Of a stretch of 64,000 nt of DNA, positions 34,785 through 47,166 are shown in pieces (position 1 is the stretch's first letter; each line of letters opens with the position of its first letter). This DNA is from Klebsormidium nitens (taxonomy: Eukaryota; Streptophyta; Klebsormidiophyceae; Klebsormidiales; Klebsormidiaceae): contig DF237187.1 in the NCBI GenBank assembly GCA_000708835.1, positions 1 through 64,000 of the forward strand. Direction: 5' to 3'. A program made the translations under genes and the position numbers. Below the pieces are notes generated by a model. It did no database searches and was not told the DNA's origin. It saw only the letters and a program-made list of their open reading frames with translations.

Positions 34785-36407
34785 ATCATCCGCCTGTTCA
34801 GAAAAGTTGAGGTACGACGGGATTATTGTAGTGTACCATCCTGAGCACACGTAAGGCGCAAGGGGCATAACATAATCTTGCATAGCATCAGACAAAGCGA
34901 TTGCCTGTTGCTAGAGAGAACTTTTTGATTACCGTGATGGTTCCCGCCGTCAGCTCAAAGTAAAGTGCAAGCTAGATTGGTTGCAAGATCAGTTCAGAAT
35001 AAGAGTCTCTTAGTAAGCTGGTCGAGAAGTCACCCAAGGCCAATATCATTGATCGACCATTTGAAACACTTCGAGCACAAGTTGGCATAGCCAGGACCTT
35101 CAAAAGCTAGAACCGCAAAGATGGTAATGTCGAGTCGGACCACGAGCTATATTGCACTATAATGCCTATTGCACGGACGATGTTCAACATGTAGGAGCTA
35201 GTACAGCTGCACAGGCACTCAATCGTACAGGACGGTAGTGGCAGCCACTATACCGTCTTGTACAAGTGCCTGTGCAAGTGCCTGCATGTCAGGGATCCAA
35301 CCGTCATGATATTTGCGGATATTAGTGCGATCCGTGACTGTTTGCCAGCGCTGTTTGCAATTTGTTAGTAATGAAGCGGCATGTGTTCGGTCAGAGCTAG
35401 GATTTCTTAATTGTAAGTCTCATGCGCATTGGGGTAGACGAATTGCGCAGGCCGGGCCCGCCCAAACAGCATCGCCGCGCGGCCGTAGCTTACTTAACTT
35501 CCATGACGTCCTGGCTGTCTATCTGGTCATTAGGCTCGAGCTCAAGATATATCTCTTTTGAATCATGGATGCACAATGATGCGCGTATTGTCGCGGCCGC
35601 AGCAGCTAATGATACAAAACGCAATCCCAAATCTTCAGCACAAACATTGCATGCAAATCGTTTTGTCTGCCGGCGGCTACGATAGCTCACCAATCGCTTG
35701 TAAGAAAATATATTTGCAGGTTGAGCGAGCCGGTTGAAAACCCGATATTGCACATGCATGAGGCGGCCATCATGATTGAACTTAGCACGCGTGACAAGCT
35801 GTGCGCGGCTGCAAGGCCCCAACGAAACCGTGGCCCGTTGCAAGGCTCAAATCAAGCAGCCTCAGACACGTGACAGTGAGCCCGGCGAGATCCTTGCAGA
35901 CTCACCGTACATGTACATTAAGTTAACGATCACGTAGACAACGGTTCAAAACGTAGGATGGGAACATAGTGCACAAGCCCACACGGGCTTAAATATCAAT
36001 ATCTTGCATAAGTCAACTGGCCGCTGAGAGCGGCGTCGCTCAACTTAATCAGATCTTGTCACCAGGCGAACTTCTCCTAGAGGTCCAAGAAGAAGGCATG
36101 GCGGCCCAATCCGTGACCATGGCATTTCAAAGAATCTACTGCTAGCCTAGTAGCCGTGTGCGGGCCCTAGCTCGACGGCCACTTTCTGAACGAAGATCGC
36201 GAGTTTATTGCTGTTTGCGCGCAACAGCACCCAACGGTTGTCTATGGCTACTCGACCCACTTGACCCTTTCGCCAGGCCCGGCGTACTTTACATCTATCA
36301 CTGCTTTTCCTACCTCTATATCCGTCTACTATTACCGGCCCTCAAAGTTCAATTTGACCAGGGGCTGCAATCGCAACCCACTGCATTCCGCATCGTGTCC
36401 TATTTGT
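34785..36407. other. Intergenic, convergent gene ends, with a cruciform-like repeat
   Basis: Lies between the stop of the small membrane protein gene (+) and the stop of the MYB gene (-). No coding motif. It contains the strong inverted repeat at 35206-35277, listed separately. Confidence 0.5.
35206..35277. repeat. Long imperfect inverted repeat with almost no loop
   Basis: tgcacaggcac (35208-35218) pairs with gtgcctgtgca (35266-35276). Inside it, gtacaggacggtagtggc pairs with gccactataccgtcttgtac, with a small bulge, leaving a loop of about one base. The arms together span about 35 nt each. This resembles a small MITE-like element or a short hairpin RNA locus. I see no flanking target-site duplication with certainty. 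Confidence 0.75.
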
Positions 36408-39400
36408 TTATTGGTGGCCTCCGGTCGTAACATATGGTTGCATGTGGGGGGGGCCTCCCATGTGGTTGACCGGGACACCCATTGGCGGGCCCATGGGGCG
36501 CATGTGACCAGGATTCATCATCATATGGTGACCGTACATATTCTGGCCCGGGTGTAGATTTGGTGCGATGGGGGGGTGACCGCCGATGCCGCGCTGGGAA
36601 GGGCCGTGGCCCCCCTGGCCGTTGACACTCGTAATGTCGTGGATGCTATTTCGGCGCTTGTCCTTGCTAATGGAGTTGAGCCGGATGAAGTACTTTTGGG
36701 CGTGTGATGCAACCTGGGTGGGCGTTCGCGAGACAACGAAGTTGCGCGAAATGGATCGCCAGTCTCCTTTCCCGAACTTGGCGAGACCGAGCAAAAATAA
36801 CCTGCGCAGAAGCAACGCGAAAGTGAGGAGTCGTTTGCAGAGGTGCCCAGTACTTTGGGTCTGGCGTTACAGCATGTTCAGTTCCTTTCAGATTAAAAGG
36901 TAGGCTGACACTTGTAAGCACCCCTCAGAAAGGCGGCACAAGTGCCTCACTGTATTGAAGATGTAGAACGATTGATGTGCTTTCAGTGGCATGGTTTGAG
37001 CATTCTGAGACGTCAGGGTAGCCAACAGAGCACACAACAAACGGCACCACCTTAGTCGCTTCCAACCGCGCATCAAGCTCAGGGAAGTGCTTGTGACACC
37101 GATTTCCCTGCCGAGAATGCGCTATACGCCACTCTTGCTAAACGTGCTTAAGTGAACCCGCACAAATGAGTCTACCCCCGGCCTATCAGCGGGCTGCTCT
37201 CCCTGCTCTCAATCTGTTTGTTCCAGTCAGCAACGGATTTCGGATGCTTTCGAGAGGCTACCAACGCCCTTGTGCTTTTCAGGCGCTTCTAAACGACTTG
37301 CCTCCTCAGACAGCTTGACCTTAATCTTAAAGTCAACATCTTGAGAGGTGAATCCGCAATACTTGCCCCAGAAGCGCTATCTTCCGAACCTGCAATCTCT
37401 TCTTAGCCGGTACCTCACTTCTGGGACAGTCAACTCGGCTGCTGCCAGAAAGTTCTAAACAGGGAGCACGCACACACGTGTTATCTTCTGCGAAGTGGCT
37501 CTCGCCTGCTTCAAACAGGGCAGAGCAACCTGAAATTCAGTGGGCAAGAAACAGAAGATGCCCGTCCTCACCTGCGCTTCATTTCCAACCACTCACTACC
37601 CTCAAAACGTCAGCGTGGCACCTAGCTTGAAACTTAGAAAGGGTACAGACGATGATTTCTGCTTGCACGCTCCTCCTCACACAATCAACTCAGACATAAC
37701 TGCCTCAGTCATAGGCAACCCAGTCAAATGCCTCTGGATTTGCACCCCCTCACCTGTGCTCCATTTTACATTTGCATATTCCAAAGTAGAGCTCACTTTT
37801 CCGCATCAGACTTGAACCCTCAAATGGACCCCAACTCCAATCTGTTCTTCTCAGGACAGGTCAACTTCAACCCTCAATCAGTACTGTGGGAAACAACCCT
37901 GTATCTCACCACACCACCCCTCTGCTTTTTAGGCACTCACTTTCCAGTATGCAAAACCCCCTTCACGCGCTGTCATCCTGAGAACAGGCCTCTCGTCCTC
38001 TTTTTTTGATGATTCAATGTAAACCCTCCCTGGCGTGTTTTCCCCCTCATCATGAGCAGTGCCCTCATTCTTAGCACCGTCCATTTTTACATCCAACAAG
38101 TACAGCATAACTGAGATACAACTTGTTCCATACAGAAAGCGCCCGAAGCGGAGGCCCCCTCACCTGTGCTCGTCTTTCGACCATGCAACCTTCTTCCACC
38201 GCTGCTGATGGAAGCACTTCCCCTTAACTACTCATGCTTAGCGCAGGTCAGTCTCAGGTCGACAAAGAAAAAGAACCACTGAAGAAACATCTCCATCTTC
38301 AGAAAATGGGCATGAAGCGGAACCCCCCTCACCTGTGCTCTTCTTCTGACCATGCGATCCCCTTCCGCCGCTCCTGCTCTGACGACCGTTGCCCCACCTT
38401 TGGCCGCCGCGTCCCCCCCGGGCTCGCCGGCATTGCCATCTCCACCCCATTCCCAACATCGTCCCGCATCATCTCCTCCTCTGAAGCCGTCTGCTTATGC
38501 GGGTCCCCATAAGCTATGACCGGCACGCGCCCTGACTCAATTGCGCGCACGTCCTCCAGAAGCTGCTCATATTTGCGCTTGACTTCGTCAGGTGTCTTCC
38601 CAGGCACCTGGCCCGCGATATTGTTCCAGCGCGCCTCGTCCTCCTCGCCATACATGTTGAGCGCATTCTCAAAGAGCTTGTTTTCTGAGGGGGTCCAGCC
38701 TGCAGCGGGGGCATTGTAAACTTTGAGTACAAGCTTGACCTTCTGACTGCGACTTGGAAGCTTAGGAACTTCATTCAGGTGTTTATTTCCTCGAATGTGA
38801 GATACAGCTTGTCTGTTGGGCAAATCAATTGCGCGAATCTACATCCAAACACACGAAAGTCAAGGTTTTGCATTCCGCTCGTCATCCTTGAACAGCTGAT
38901 AACTCAACACTCCCTTCCGCTCTTTCCATCCATCTTCAAAGCACATGCCTCTTTCCTGCCCTCCTGGTCTGGTTTGGGAGGACACTGCAAATAGACGCAA
39001 TGAGTCTTGGGCAAATGCTTGACAAATCTCCTTTTCCTTCCTTCTGGAAGTGGATGATAGTTACGCTTTTACCACTGCCTGGAGCTCATGTATCCTGACC
39101 AGCAACATGAGTCCTCAGGAAAAAGGCACTTGCCCATGATAGTTTTTGGGCAACCAATAGCAATCATGAAGCTTCTGAAGAAAAAGAAAACAAACTATTC
39201 CCACAATTTCATCCGGATTTGCTCCCAGGAAGGGGCTAGAGGAAGGTAAAATGCTCTCAAGATTGGAAATTGGCGTCAAACAAGTTTAGGCTAAACACCG
39301 GCCTATGTTTGCAGTTTCAAGGCTGAACTGTGGCCTACGATCATGCTTTCCTTGCAAACCGGCACTTGGTGCAGTCTCTTCTTTCAAAAACACACACACA

Positions 39401-39997
39401 GATCCACCAAGCAGACTGCAATTGGCCACCGTTCGCGAAAGCAATCATGACATCCAAACATAAAGAGCACAGCCAAATCGGGTCCAACTTGTCTATTTTA
39501 CAATGAGGTGCTTGGAACCTCAAATGCATAGAAGCAAGGACACTCTTGGACTGAACAACATGAGGAGAGCGCAGGCATCACGAGCTTCATCCTGCGCACT
39601 CATGCGCCGATCCTTGCAGCCATGACTGCAACAGTGAGCGCCAGAGCAATCCAGATTCAGAAGCTACTACGCTGGCAAAGAACGCAGCATTACCTGACAG
39701 ATCGCCGGCATGTCCGCTAGAGACGCCGTCATCGCCAAACCGCATATGTATGGAGCCATTGTCAAAGAAGTGGGGCTCCGATCCAAGGTCCGAGCTGTCT
39801 AAACCCTGAGAGCTCGTTTCAGGGGACGTCATCAACTGTGGACTCGCTGCTTCGTTCTCCCACTTCACTGCTTTCACCTCCTTCTTCTCATTCTCCTCTG
39901 TCTGCATTCCAAGAGCTGGCTCCTGCTCCATTCTGAACGGCCGCCGAGAGGTCGCTGAGCAGTTTCCTAAATTGCTAGCATTGATGGTCCCTGTCAC
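36408..39997 (-). CDS. DIVARICATA-like MYB transcription factor (SANT + SHAQKYF MYB)
   Basis: Nuclear DNA-binding protein with two separated MYB-type repeats. Exons: 39997-39694, 38699-38333, 36801-36408; phases close at 354 aa. The N-terminal 100 residues are acidic and disordered. The first repeat starts [14 protein letters not shown] and includes [20 protein letters not shown]; the second includes [20 protein letters not shown] and the signature [16 protein letters not shown]. The tail is rich in Met, Pro, His and Gly. This is the plant DIV/RR MYB type; partner and targets cannot be read. An in-frame methionine at residue 23 (MEQEPALG) is an alternative start. Intron 2 is 1.5 kb and repeats the exon-2 donor junction (separate entry). 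Confidence 0.92.
37561..38215 (-). repeat. Copies of the MYB exon-2 end and donor site inside intron 2
   Basis: The plus-strand text at the true donor, ccctcacctgtgctcttctt (38326-38345) followed by gaccatgcgatccccttccg, recurs at 38157-38215 (ccctcacctgtgctcgtctt, gaccatgcaaccttcttcca) and, more weakly, at 37746-37775 (ccctcacctgtgctccattt) and 37566-37590 (cctcacctgcgcttcatttc). All keep a GT donor on the minus strand. Confidence 0.8.
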
Positions 39998-42112
39998 GGG
40001 CCAGATCGGATGCTCAAGGAACAGGTTATGTGAGTAGATAAGATTGGTGTGGGATTCCTGTCTTGTCTTGGCAATCGTAATTTGGATACGAAGGCTCAGA
40101 GATTGACTCCACAGGACAGCATTTTAGCTCCTGAGACAAAACTGCAAGCAGTCTTGACTGCGACCGGCAACTCGGCTAGCCAAAGCAGAGTCGCTCGGCA
40201 GCATTCAGTGCACTACTATCTCGGATTCCTGATCGTTCTCTGGTCAGTTTATGCAGCTGAGTGTCAGGATACCAGTCCCGAGCAGCAATGCCAGCTTCAG
40301 GGTGACATTCACAGCTGACAGCTGGTCAAGACTGAACCCCTCCTCTCAGTTCCCTCCGCTCGAACGCTTGACATGCAGACAGCCAAGAGCACGCCAGATT
40401 CGACAAGAACTGATGGCACGTCCTTCCTATCCGCCGCTTTGACAGTGGCTCATTTGGGCCCCACTACAAGGCCGTCCTAATGCGTAGGTGTACCCTCCTC
40501 CTGAGCTCAAGAACGGCAAGAGAGCTGACAGAGGGGTTTCAAAATGGCGCCATGCGGAATGATGAATCCAAGCTGCTCTGCACTCCTCCAGGCTCCACCC
40601 TGCGAGGCGAGTTGGAGATTAACAGGACTATATTACCTAATTACCTGGCCGATACGCTGATACTCTCCTTCTTACGGGAATTTATGCTGTGTAGCTCTGG
40701 CACCGTCCATCGACGGTGAGCTTACATTGAAGCATCTGCAACGAGCTTGTACCGTCCATTTCGGACATGACCGGGGATCCCGCGAACGGCCTTGTGACCA
40801 GTGATTTGAGCCGTTTGGCATGCCTGCAAATTGCAATCTCCGGGTCCCGGGATCCGCGCAAGCAGCGACTGCGACAGACGATACATGAATTTCCGAGCGA
40901 TGGCCGGGGCTCGGAGATCCTTAAAAGTCCGGGAGCCGGACTAATAATGGATGATAGAGCCAGTGGAACTCAGGAACACGCAGAACACGCGCGAGTCAAG
41001 GCGAGCCTGCATTCTTCATGCAAGAGTACCTAGCAATTGATCTCATCCTAAGTGAGAACTTACCATGCGGAACATGATAAGTCTATCTCTAAAAAGCTTA
41101 GGTTGTGTCGTCGTTAATTAGCCTTGCTTCAATTCACATAGGATTGCTTCTACGGCTCACAAAACTAACTACGAGGAACTTGTATACCCGTACCGGTAAA
41201 ATGGTCGGTTGTGAAATGAAACCATTGATGGACTTGGTGCTAGCTAGAGTCTGTAGAGCCTAGCTAGGTACCAGCGTGGAAGGGGCACGGATCCTTCAAG
41301 TTGAAAAGCCTACGTTTCCAGCATTAGTAAGCGAAACCGCGAATCCTTTGGGTATTAAAAAGTTGGAAGACCGTCGAGATGAACTCGCACTAAATGCCAA
41401 TCCTTTCAATATATACCTATTTGATATGTTCGCATGCGGCCTGGAGTTTTGGTCAAGAATGGGCATTGCAAACAAATTTCTTATAATCATGCAACGCATG
41501 CGGCCGGTAAGATTAGTGTCCCATCTTCCTAAGAAGAGTGACGTTAAGCATGATGGGCTCGAAGAGAGAATGATTGATCGAGACCAGTGAGCACTTTGAT
41601 GACGGCTCACTTTGTAAAACTACTTCAAGAGGTGACCCAAACGAATCGAGTAAAAAAATGCATTTGGTTGAGAAGCTCAGGAGTCGTGGCCACCATTTGT
41701 ACTATACTACGTACGTGGCCTTTCTGATCAGGCTCACCGTGACACTCCTCATTTCAAATTCACAGTAAATGGTAGGAACACGCCCAGACGCCCAAAGATG
41801 AACGAGGAAATCCGCAGAGCTACTGATCCTTGGATTGGAGCATGACGCGCGCCGGTACGGTCCCCTTTGCTAATCTGCTAAAGCACCGAAGAGATAACGT
41901 GCTCTTGAAAAAATGTGAGCATCGAGTCCTACTGTTTGTAATTATGTTGGGCCTGACATTGGGAGGTAACATGCGTGCGCACTGCTTTACCTTGAATTGC
42001 AATATATAGATATTTCATTGCGACTTTGTGCTATCAAACCTGACCGCTAAAGCGCATTAGATTCAAAGCTGAACTTCGCTGCCTTGTTACCTTATTCTGA
42101 TGGTCGGGATCT
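39998..42112. other. Intergenic
   Basis: Upstream region of the MYB gene (-) and downstream region of the bestrophin-like gene (-). Open frames are short (104 codons or fewer) and unrecognised. No repeat array or RNA gene seen. Confidence 0.5.
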
Positions 42113-45067
42113 TCAAATGGGTGCCCGCTTCTCTGACTCGGGCCCTACTCTACCTCCTGATCGTTCATGCGTTTCTGATAAGTGAGGGGCACTCATAGAC
42201 TTTTTTGAAGACTTCAGTTCTCTTTTCTCCCTTTCAGCAACCTCCAAAGCCTCCTTTGCGTGCTTCGCATACGCTCCCCTTTCCGTGTAATCGACGCTAG
42301 GCGAAAGACTGTAGTCATCCAGATTCGTCGATTTGATGTGCTCTAGCAGCTTCTCCGGCTCTTCCGCCTTGTTTCCCTCAAATGCCGCTAACAAAGAGAG
42401 ATTGAAGTTGTGATGCAAGAAGGCTACGGGTATGTCATTCGGATCGTACTTCCACGGTTCTTCGATTTCCCGAGCTACCTGCAGAGCGTACAATATCGTT
42501 GAAAGTTCGAATTTGCTGTACCTGTCCCATTCCGGTACGTCAACGAGCCCTGTTGTCGGTTTATGGATATATCCGTTCACTGGCAAGACCTCAACAGAAG
42601 AGACGCCTCTCGAGATGCAGATTGACAGCACAAGGGGCCGGTCCAGAACCGGATACTAATCAACAGAAAAGTTGCAAGGGTTTTTTTCTCGTTCCTAACA
42701 GGGACCGATGAATCGGGTCATGAAATGTCCACCAAGCCCTCCCCTCGTGTACACGATTCACCTTAAGGAGCCCGAACTGCGAAAACAGATCATACTCACC
42801 TCGTTCAAGGTGAAACACGACCACACTGCCGCAAATGTGAAGAGGACAACCTGCATGTTCCAGAAATAGCAATCAGCAGAACAATATACAGATAAGACTC
42901 GTCAGAAGCAAGCACGCACGACCCTGTTGACAACCAAAGCTATACACGTCCCCAGACAATGAGCTCTCGCTCCCTGCTTCGAAAGTGATTCAGATCACCA
43001 TAACGTTGCCCTCTGCAGAAGCAACTCCGAGAACCCCGGAGATATCGAAGAAACTCACAATCCAGGTGTTGTTGAGCCAGGCGACCATCATCAATGGACA
43101 CATGAGGGCTTGGAACCACAGCATCATCGTCACAGTTTGCGCGTACGGGAAAGGGAATGGAGTGTCGTTGATCTTCATCGCCTGCTCAAACGCGTTCATT
43201 CCATCTGGAAAAGAAGGCAGAAGAACGGACGGATTCGTAAGCGAGGGAAGGGAAAACCAAGTAATATAACACGATAATGTTGCGGCGCTTCACCGTAGGA
43301 TTGGAGATGTGTAGTACGGCGAAGCAACCAGCTTGACCAAAAGATAGGCATCTTCTCTTGCCCACGTTACTTCGTCTCGATTCCAGGCGAACCCGGCAGC
43401 GCCGACTGCAGTTCCGTGTGTTGAATAGTGCATTAAAACATTCCTGCTTGCTTTCTACCAACTGTCTTAATAAGCATATATTGATCTTGCATAAAACTAG
43501 TTTCTGGCAAAGACAGAAAAGTCAGGCCACGTACCTTCCAGATTTTGGTGAATGCGTGTGACAATAGGTGCGGCTTCGTTTAGTCCCCCTGCTTGACGCC
43601 TGGCCGTCAGGTGCTGATGTATCCACATGAATACGCAGAAAGCTTTCGATTCGCTCTTCTCGAGGACCTTGATTTCCATTTTACTGAGGCCCCCCAGGAC
43701 TGGAAGAGGTAGATTCATCCAATAGTCCCGGAAGTGGTTCATGTGGTGCCTTAGAGCACAGAGATGGCTGCACAAATACGGTTTCGTTCAGGAAGTGGAG
43801 AGACATTTCCTGAGCCTCGGCATAACTCTCAGCTTTGAAGGTTCAACTTGACAAAGGCTGGTACCCGTTTTCTTGCAACGTACACAAGATGCTGCCAGAA
43901 TGGACAGTGGCAGCCGCCTTCTTCTTACTAAGCAACTGAGTAGTTTCAGGCAGACGTTGAAGACTTAGAGATACAACTATTTAAAGGCGGACGAACTTAC
44001 TTATATTTCTGCCAGTTTGGTAGCTCGGCAGGATCCCTAGGGGGAGGGAAGGGGGTCACATGAAAGCTACCTGGAAAAGCGGGGAAAACGAAAAGGTAAG
44101 AGAGGGCATGTACCTCGCTGCTGGTCGGGAGTGCCTGTCTGTAAGAACAGGCATACAATTCCAGGCCTTTTGAAACCGTGGAAAACCACCAATCCAGCAA
44201 GCCACTCGCCTCAACTTTCAAGGTGTCGTTGTTGCTTCTTGGAATCAATCTGCAGTCTCACCTCTGACCAGATTTTCCAGCATCGTGTCACCTCGCAATC
44301 CCTGGAAAACCATGAATAACACGTCAACAAGGATCTCAAGCAGAAAGGAGAGTTGAATGGCAGGAAAGCTTCCAATAGTGTCACTGTCCAGAGCAACCAT
44401 CAGGGGTCTGGATCACGATCTAACGGATCTATTCCAGAGATACAAGAGGAGCTTCAAAGAAAGCTTGAAGGGGACTGATCCAGCTTGTTATCAGTTGTCA
44501 ACCTGTCTGCCACCTAGCTAAAGTGTCTGGTATTTTGGAGAAGAGTTGCAACCGAAGCTCACTTGCATCGCAAGTCCGTGCATCAGAGACATGAGATGGA
44601 TAAACTCTGCTCTCCATTGGGGTCCAGTCGACACGGCTGAAGGTAATTCTGCCGCTTCGTCGAAAGCTATTGCTTCAGCAACAGCTCCAAGCCATCTGCT
44701 CCTGTGGCCATAGAGAAGGAGGCATATAAGCTGATCCAGAGAAGCAAATGTTAGGCCAACCGTACATCTGCAACAATCAGATGGTTTTGACTCTTGCAAG
44801 TCAAAAGCCGAAAGCATACTCCATACCATCAAAGCAGTTGAGGTTATTGTCCTAAATATTCTCAGCAGTGTGAGGAGATCTCAACAGCACAACTTTTGAT
44901 GGATTTCAGCACCTCAGCAAACATATGACGATTGCTGAGACTCGCTGTGTCCTGCTCTGCCACTCACGTCATGTCTTGTACGCGCGTCCTAGCTTCCCAG
45001 TATCTTGCATGGCTGAGGTTGATGCGGAAAACAAGAACAAATCCCACAACAGAGGCAAAGATTCCAA
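42113..45067 (-). CDS. Bestrophin-like anion channel, N-terminus unresolved
   Basis: Membrane chloride/anion channel of the bestrophin family; in plants and algae members sit in the thylakoid or other membranes. Supported exons: 45067-44968 (GIFASVVGFVLVFRINLSHA, then RYWEARTRVQDM), 44701-44563 (SRWLGAVAEAIAFDEAA and WRAEFIHLMSLMHGLAMQ), 43699-43535 (VLGGLSKMEIKVLEKSES, TARRQAGGLNEAAPIVTRIH), 43204-43035 (GMNAFEQAMKINDTPFPFPY), 42850-42800 (VVLFTFAAVWSCFTLNE) and 42478-42113 (VAREIEEPWKYDPNDIPVAF, stop at 42113). Phases agree between the last three junctions and between the first two exons. A connecting exon near 44020 (PPPRDPAELPNWQKYK) is likely. The start and first membrane helix should lie at 45.1-46.1 kb, but I could not fix them. 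WKYDPNDIP sits where animal bestrophins carry their acidic calcium clasp. The C-terminus is charged and disordered. Confidence 0.87.
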
Positions 45068-47166
45068 CTGCGGAGAAAGAGCATAGTTAGATCGTAATTT
45101 TCTCTCCTTCCTCACCATGTTTCACAAGATGCATTGTTGCAGACGAGAGAAGTGCATATAAGCTTCATAGATTTCAGCAACCTGCCCCCTTCAAAGATCA
45201 CCATAGCCAGTGCTTGCGATCAATGCAGACAGGGGCTCTTTCGGCTCACATGGCAGCGGATGAAGAAACCACCCTCTCACTTCGTTCTTGGCAAAAAGAT
45301 CAAGGAAGATAGCCAGAAGGGCGCTGGGGAGAGCTAGAGGAAAGGCTCTTGGCAAAGGGCTTCCGCTGCAGCAACAGACACCACACTTGTTAAGCTGATT
45401 GCAGAAATTAGTTGAGCAGGAAGCAAATCTACTCCAAGGGATACTTGAGGACTGATCCTGATTGAAAACAACCAGCTTTGGAAGCCAGATGCCCAAAAGC
45501 ATGGCCAATGAGCTGCACTACGTTCAATGCACGTTTGCTGTAATCTTTCAAAAAAGTGCACCACCACCTTCAGGGTTTAACTTGGCACCAAGATTCATGA
45601 TGCGAGGAGAAGTTTGTTCTTTCTTTGAAGTGGTGGCAGTACCCCACCCTCTCTTGAAATTCAGACTTACTAGATTCTGAAGAGAAGGTTGATGCCACCC
45701 ACGCCTTTCTTGTAGACAATCATCCTGCACTTGGTCCTTTGCAGGAAAGGGCAGCTTTGTTATTCAGTTCCATTCATAAGCAGATCCTCCGACCATGTTT
45801 CATGTCAAGCTCATATATGAGCCGGCAGCTGCATTTCATATGAACCAACTTTGGTACTTGCTCAGAGCATAAGAGACTGCAGACCTCAGCTGCAAGTTGC
45901 TGACAACGCTGCGCCGTGACTGTCGCATCAATGGCCTTCACTTTGGTCATTGACCAACAATACTGCACAAGCGGAGACCTCATATACCTTGCACGCTCCA
46001 GGCTCCATGGCCAGGCCGCCGGCCCAGGCGTATAGCGCGCATTCGCAATATTGACCCTTTACGCTGAAGTCCACGCTGGCTGCCATGTGAACCAAGGGGC
46101 CAAATCGTGGCCGTTCATCGGAGACTGACAAGCTGCAGTGCGCGTACATATGCCATCATTTGCCAAGTGGCATCGTGTGGAGCAGGTGAGCAGCCATGTG
46201 GCGAGGATCTGTTGCCCTGCAAGGATCGTTAATAAACCGTAAGTTACCATCGTTAAGTAGGTATATATTATCACGCAGCCTTGTCGGCTCCAGAGTCCTC
46301 GCTCCTGAGTCGATCTCTCTGCAAATCAATGAACCACAATTTTACGCTCAAACTGTTCCACACGAGGCATGGTGTTATTGCACGATCCGACCGTTTTACC
46401 GGTACGGATAGGGGTTGTGTCGATGGTTCTCATCTTATGCTCCTACAGGTCCCCAAAAGAGCATAGGACTACCATAAGCAACTCGAGGCGTATACGCCGA
46501 ATTCTATCTCTAGAGGCAAGTTATCTCTAGAGGCATGCCGGCAAAACCGCCAGGGACAATCTATATTAGCAGCATGCCTCGTATCGTATTTAGGTCAGGA
46601 GCTCAATCGAGAATGCAATTAATCCAGCCTGCCAAGCATGTGTGCTCGCAAAAATTGCAATATTGGATGACGGTTGCGACCGCCGCGCGGCACCGTTGGT
46701 TGCAGCAAGTTCGTCATGCAGTTGACGGTCGCTTGACAAGGTAAGACATTGACAGAATCGTCTGAGATTGCATGCACCCGGTGCTACATGCTGTAACAAT
46801 ATGTACACTCGAAAGTTTCTTTGGTAATGAATATAATACAGGTACGACCCAGATGCATGCCCTCATCAAGAATACGCTTCGGAAGTGCTGGTACGCATAC
46901 CTGCATGATCTGGAGGAGCGGTTTAACCGGCAAGTGACTGCGGGTGACCAGCCTGCTGGGAGAAGATTTATGCTTGTACAGACTAGCACTAGAACACATT
47001 ATACCAAATAGGAAAATGCACCAAGGCCAGCCACCCGTGTTGGAAGAAGCTGGTGTCACCACAGATGGCGGAAAGTCCGTTGCATCCATAAACATAAACG
47101 GACGAACCGTCCGGACCTTTTATAATAAGCCAGCACAACGGAAATTGAGTGCCAAGACTAGGCACG
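45068..47166. other. Probable 5' part of the bestrophin-like gene, then intergenic
   Basis: Upstream on the minus strand this should contain the missing N-terminal exon or exons of the bestrophin-like gene. A candidate start reading MAASVDFSVKGQYCECALYA with a donor-like end lies near 45990-46090, without proof. Beyond it, 46.2-47.1 kb holds only short unrecognised frames; the 3' UTR of the MED26-like gene is expected at its right end. Confidence 0.4.
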
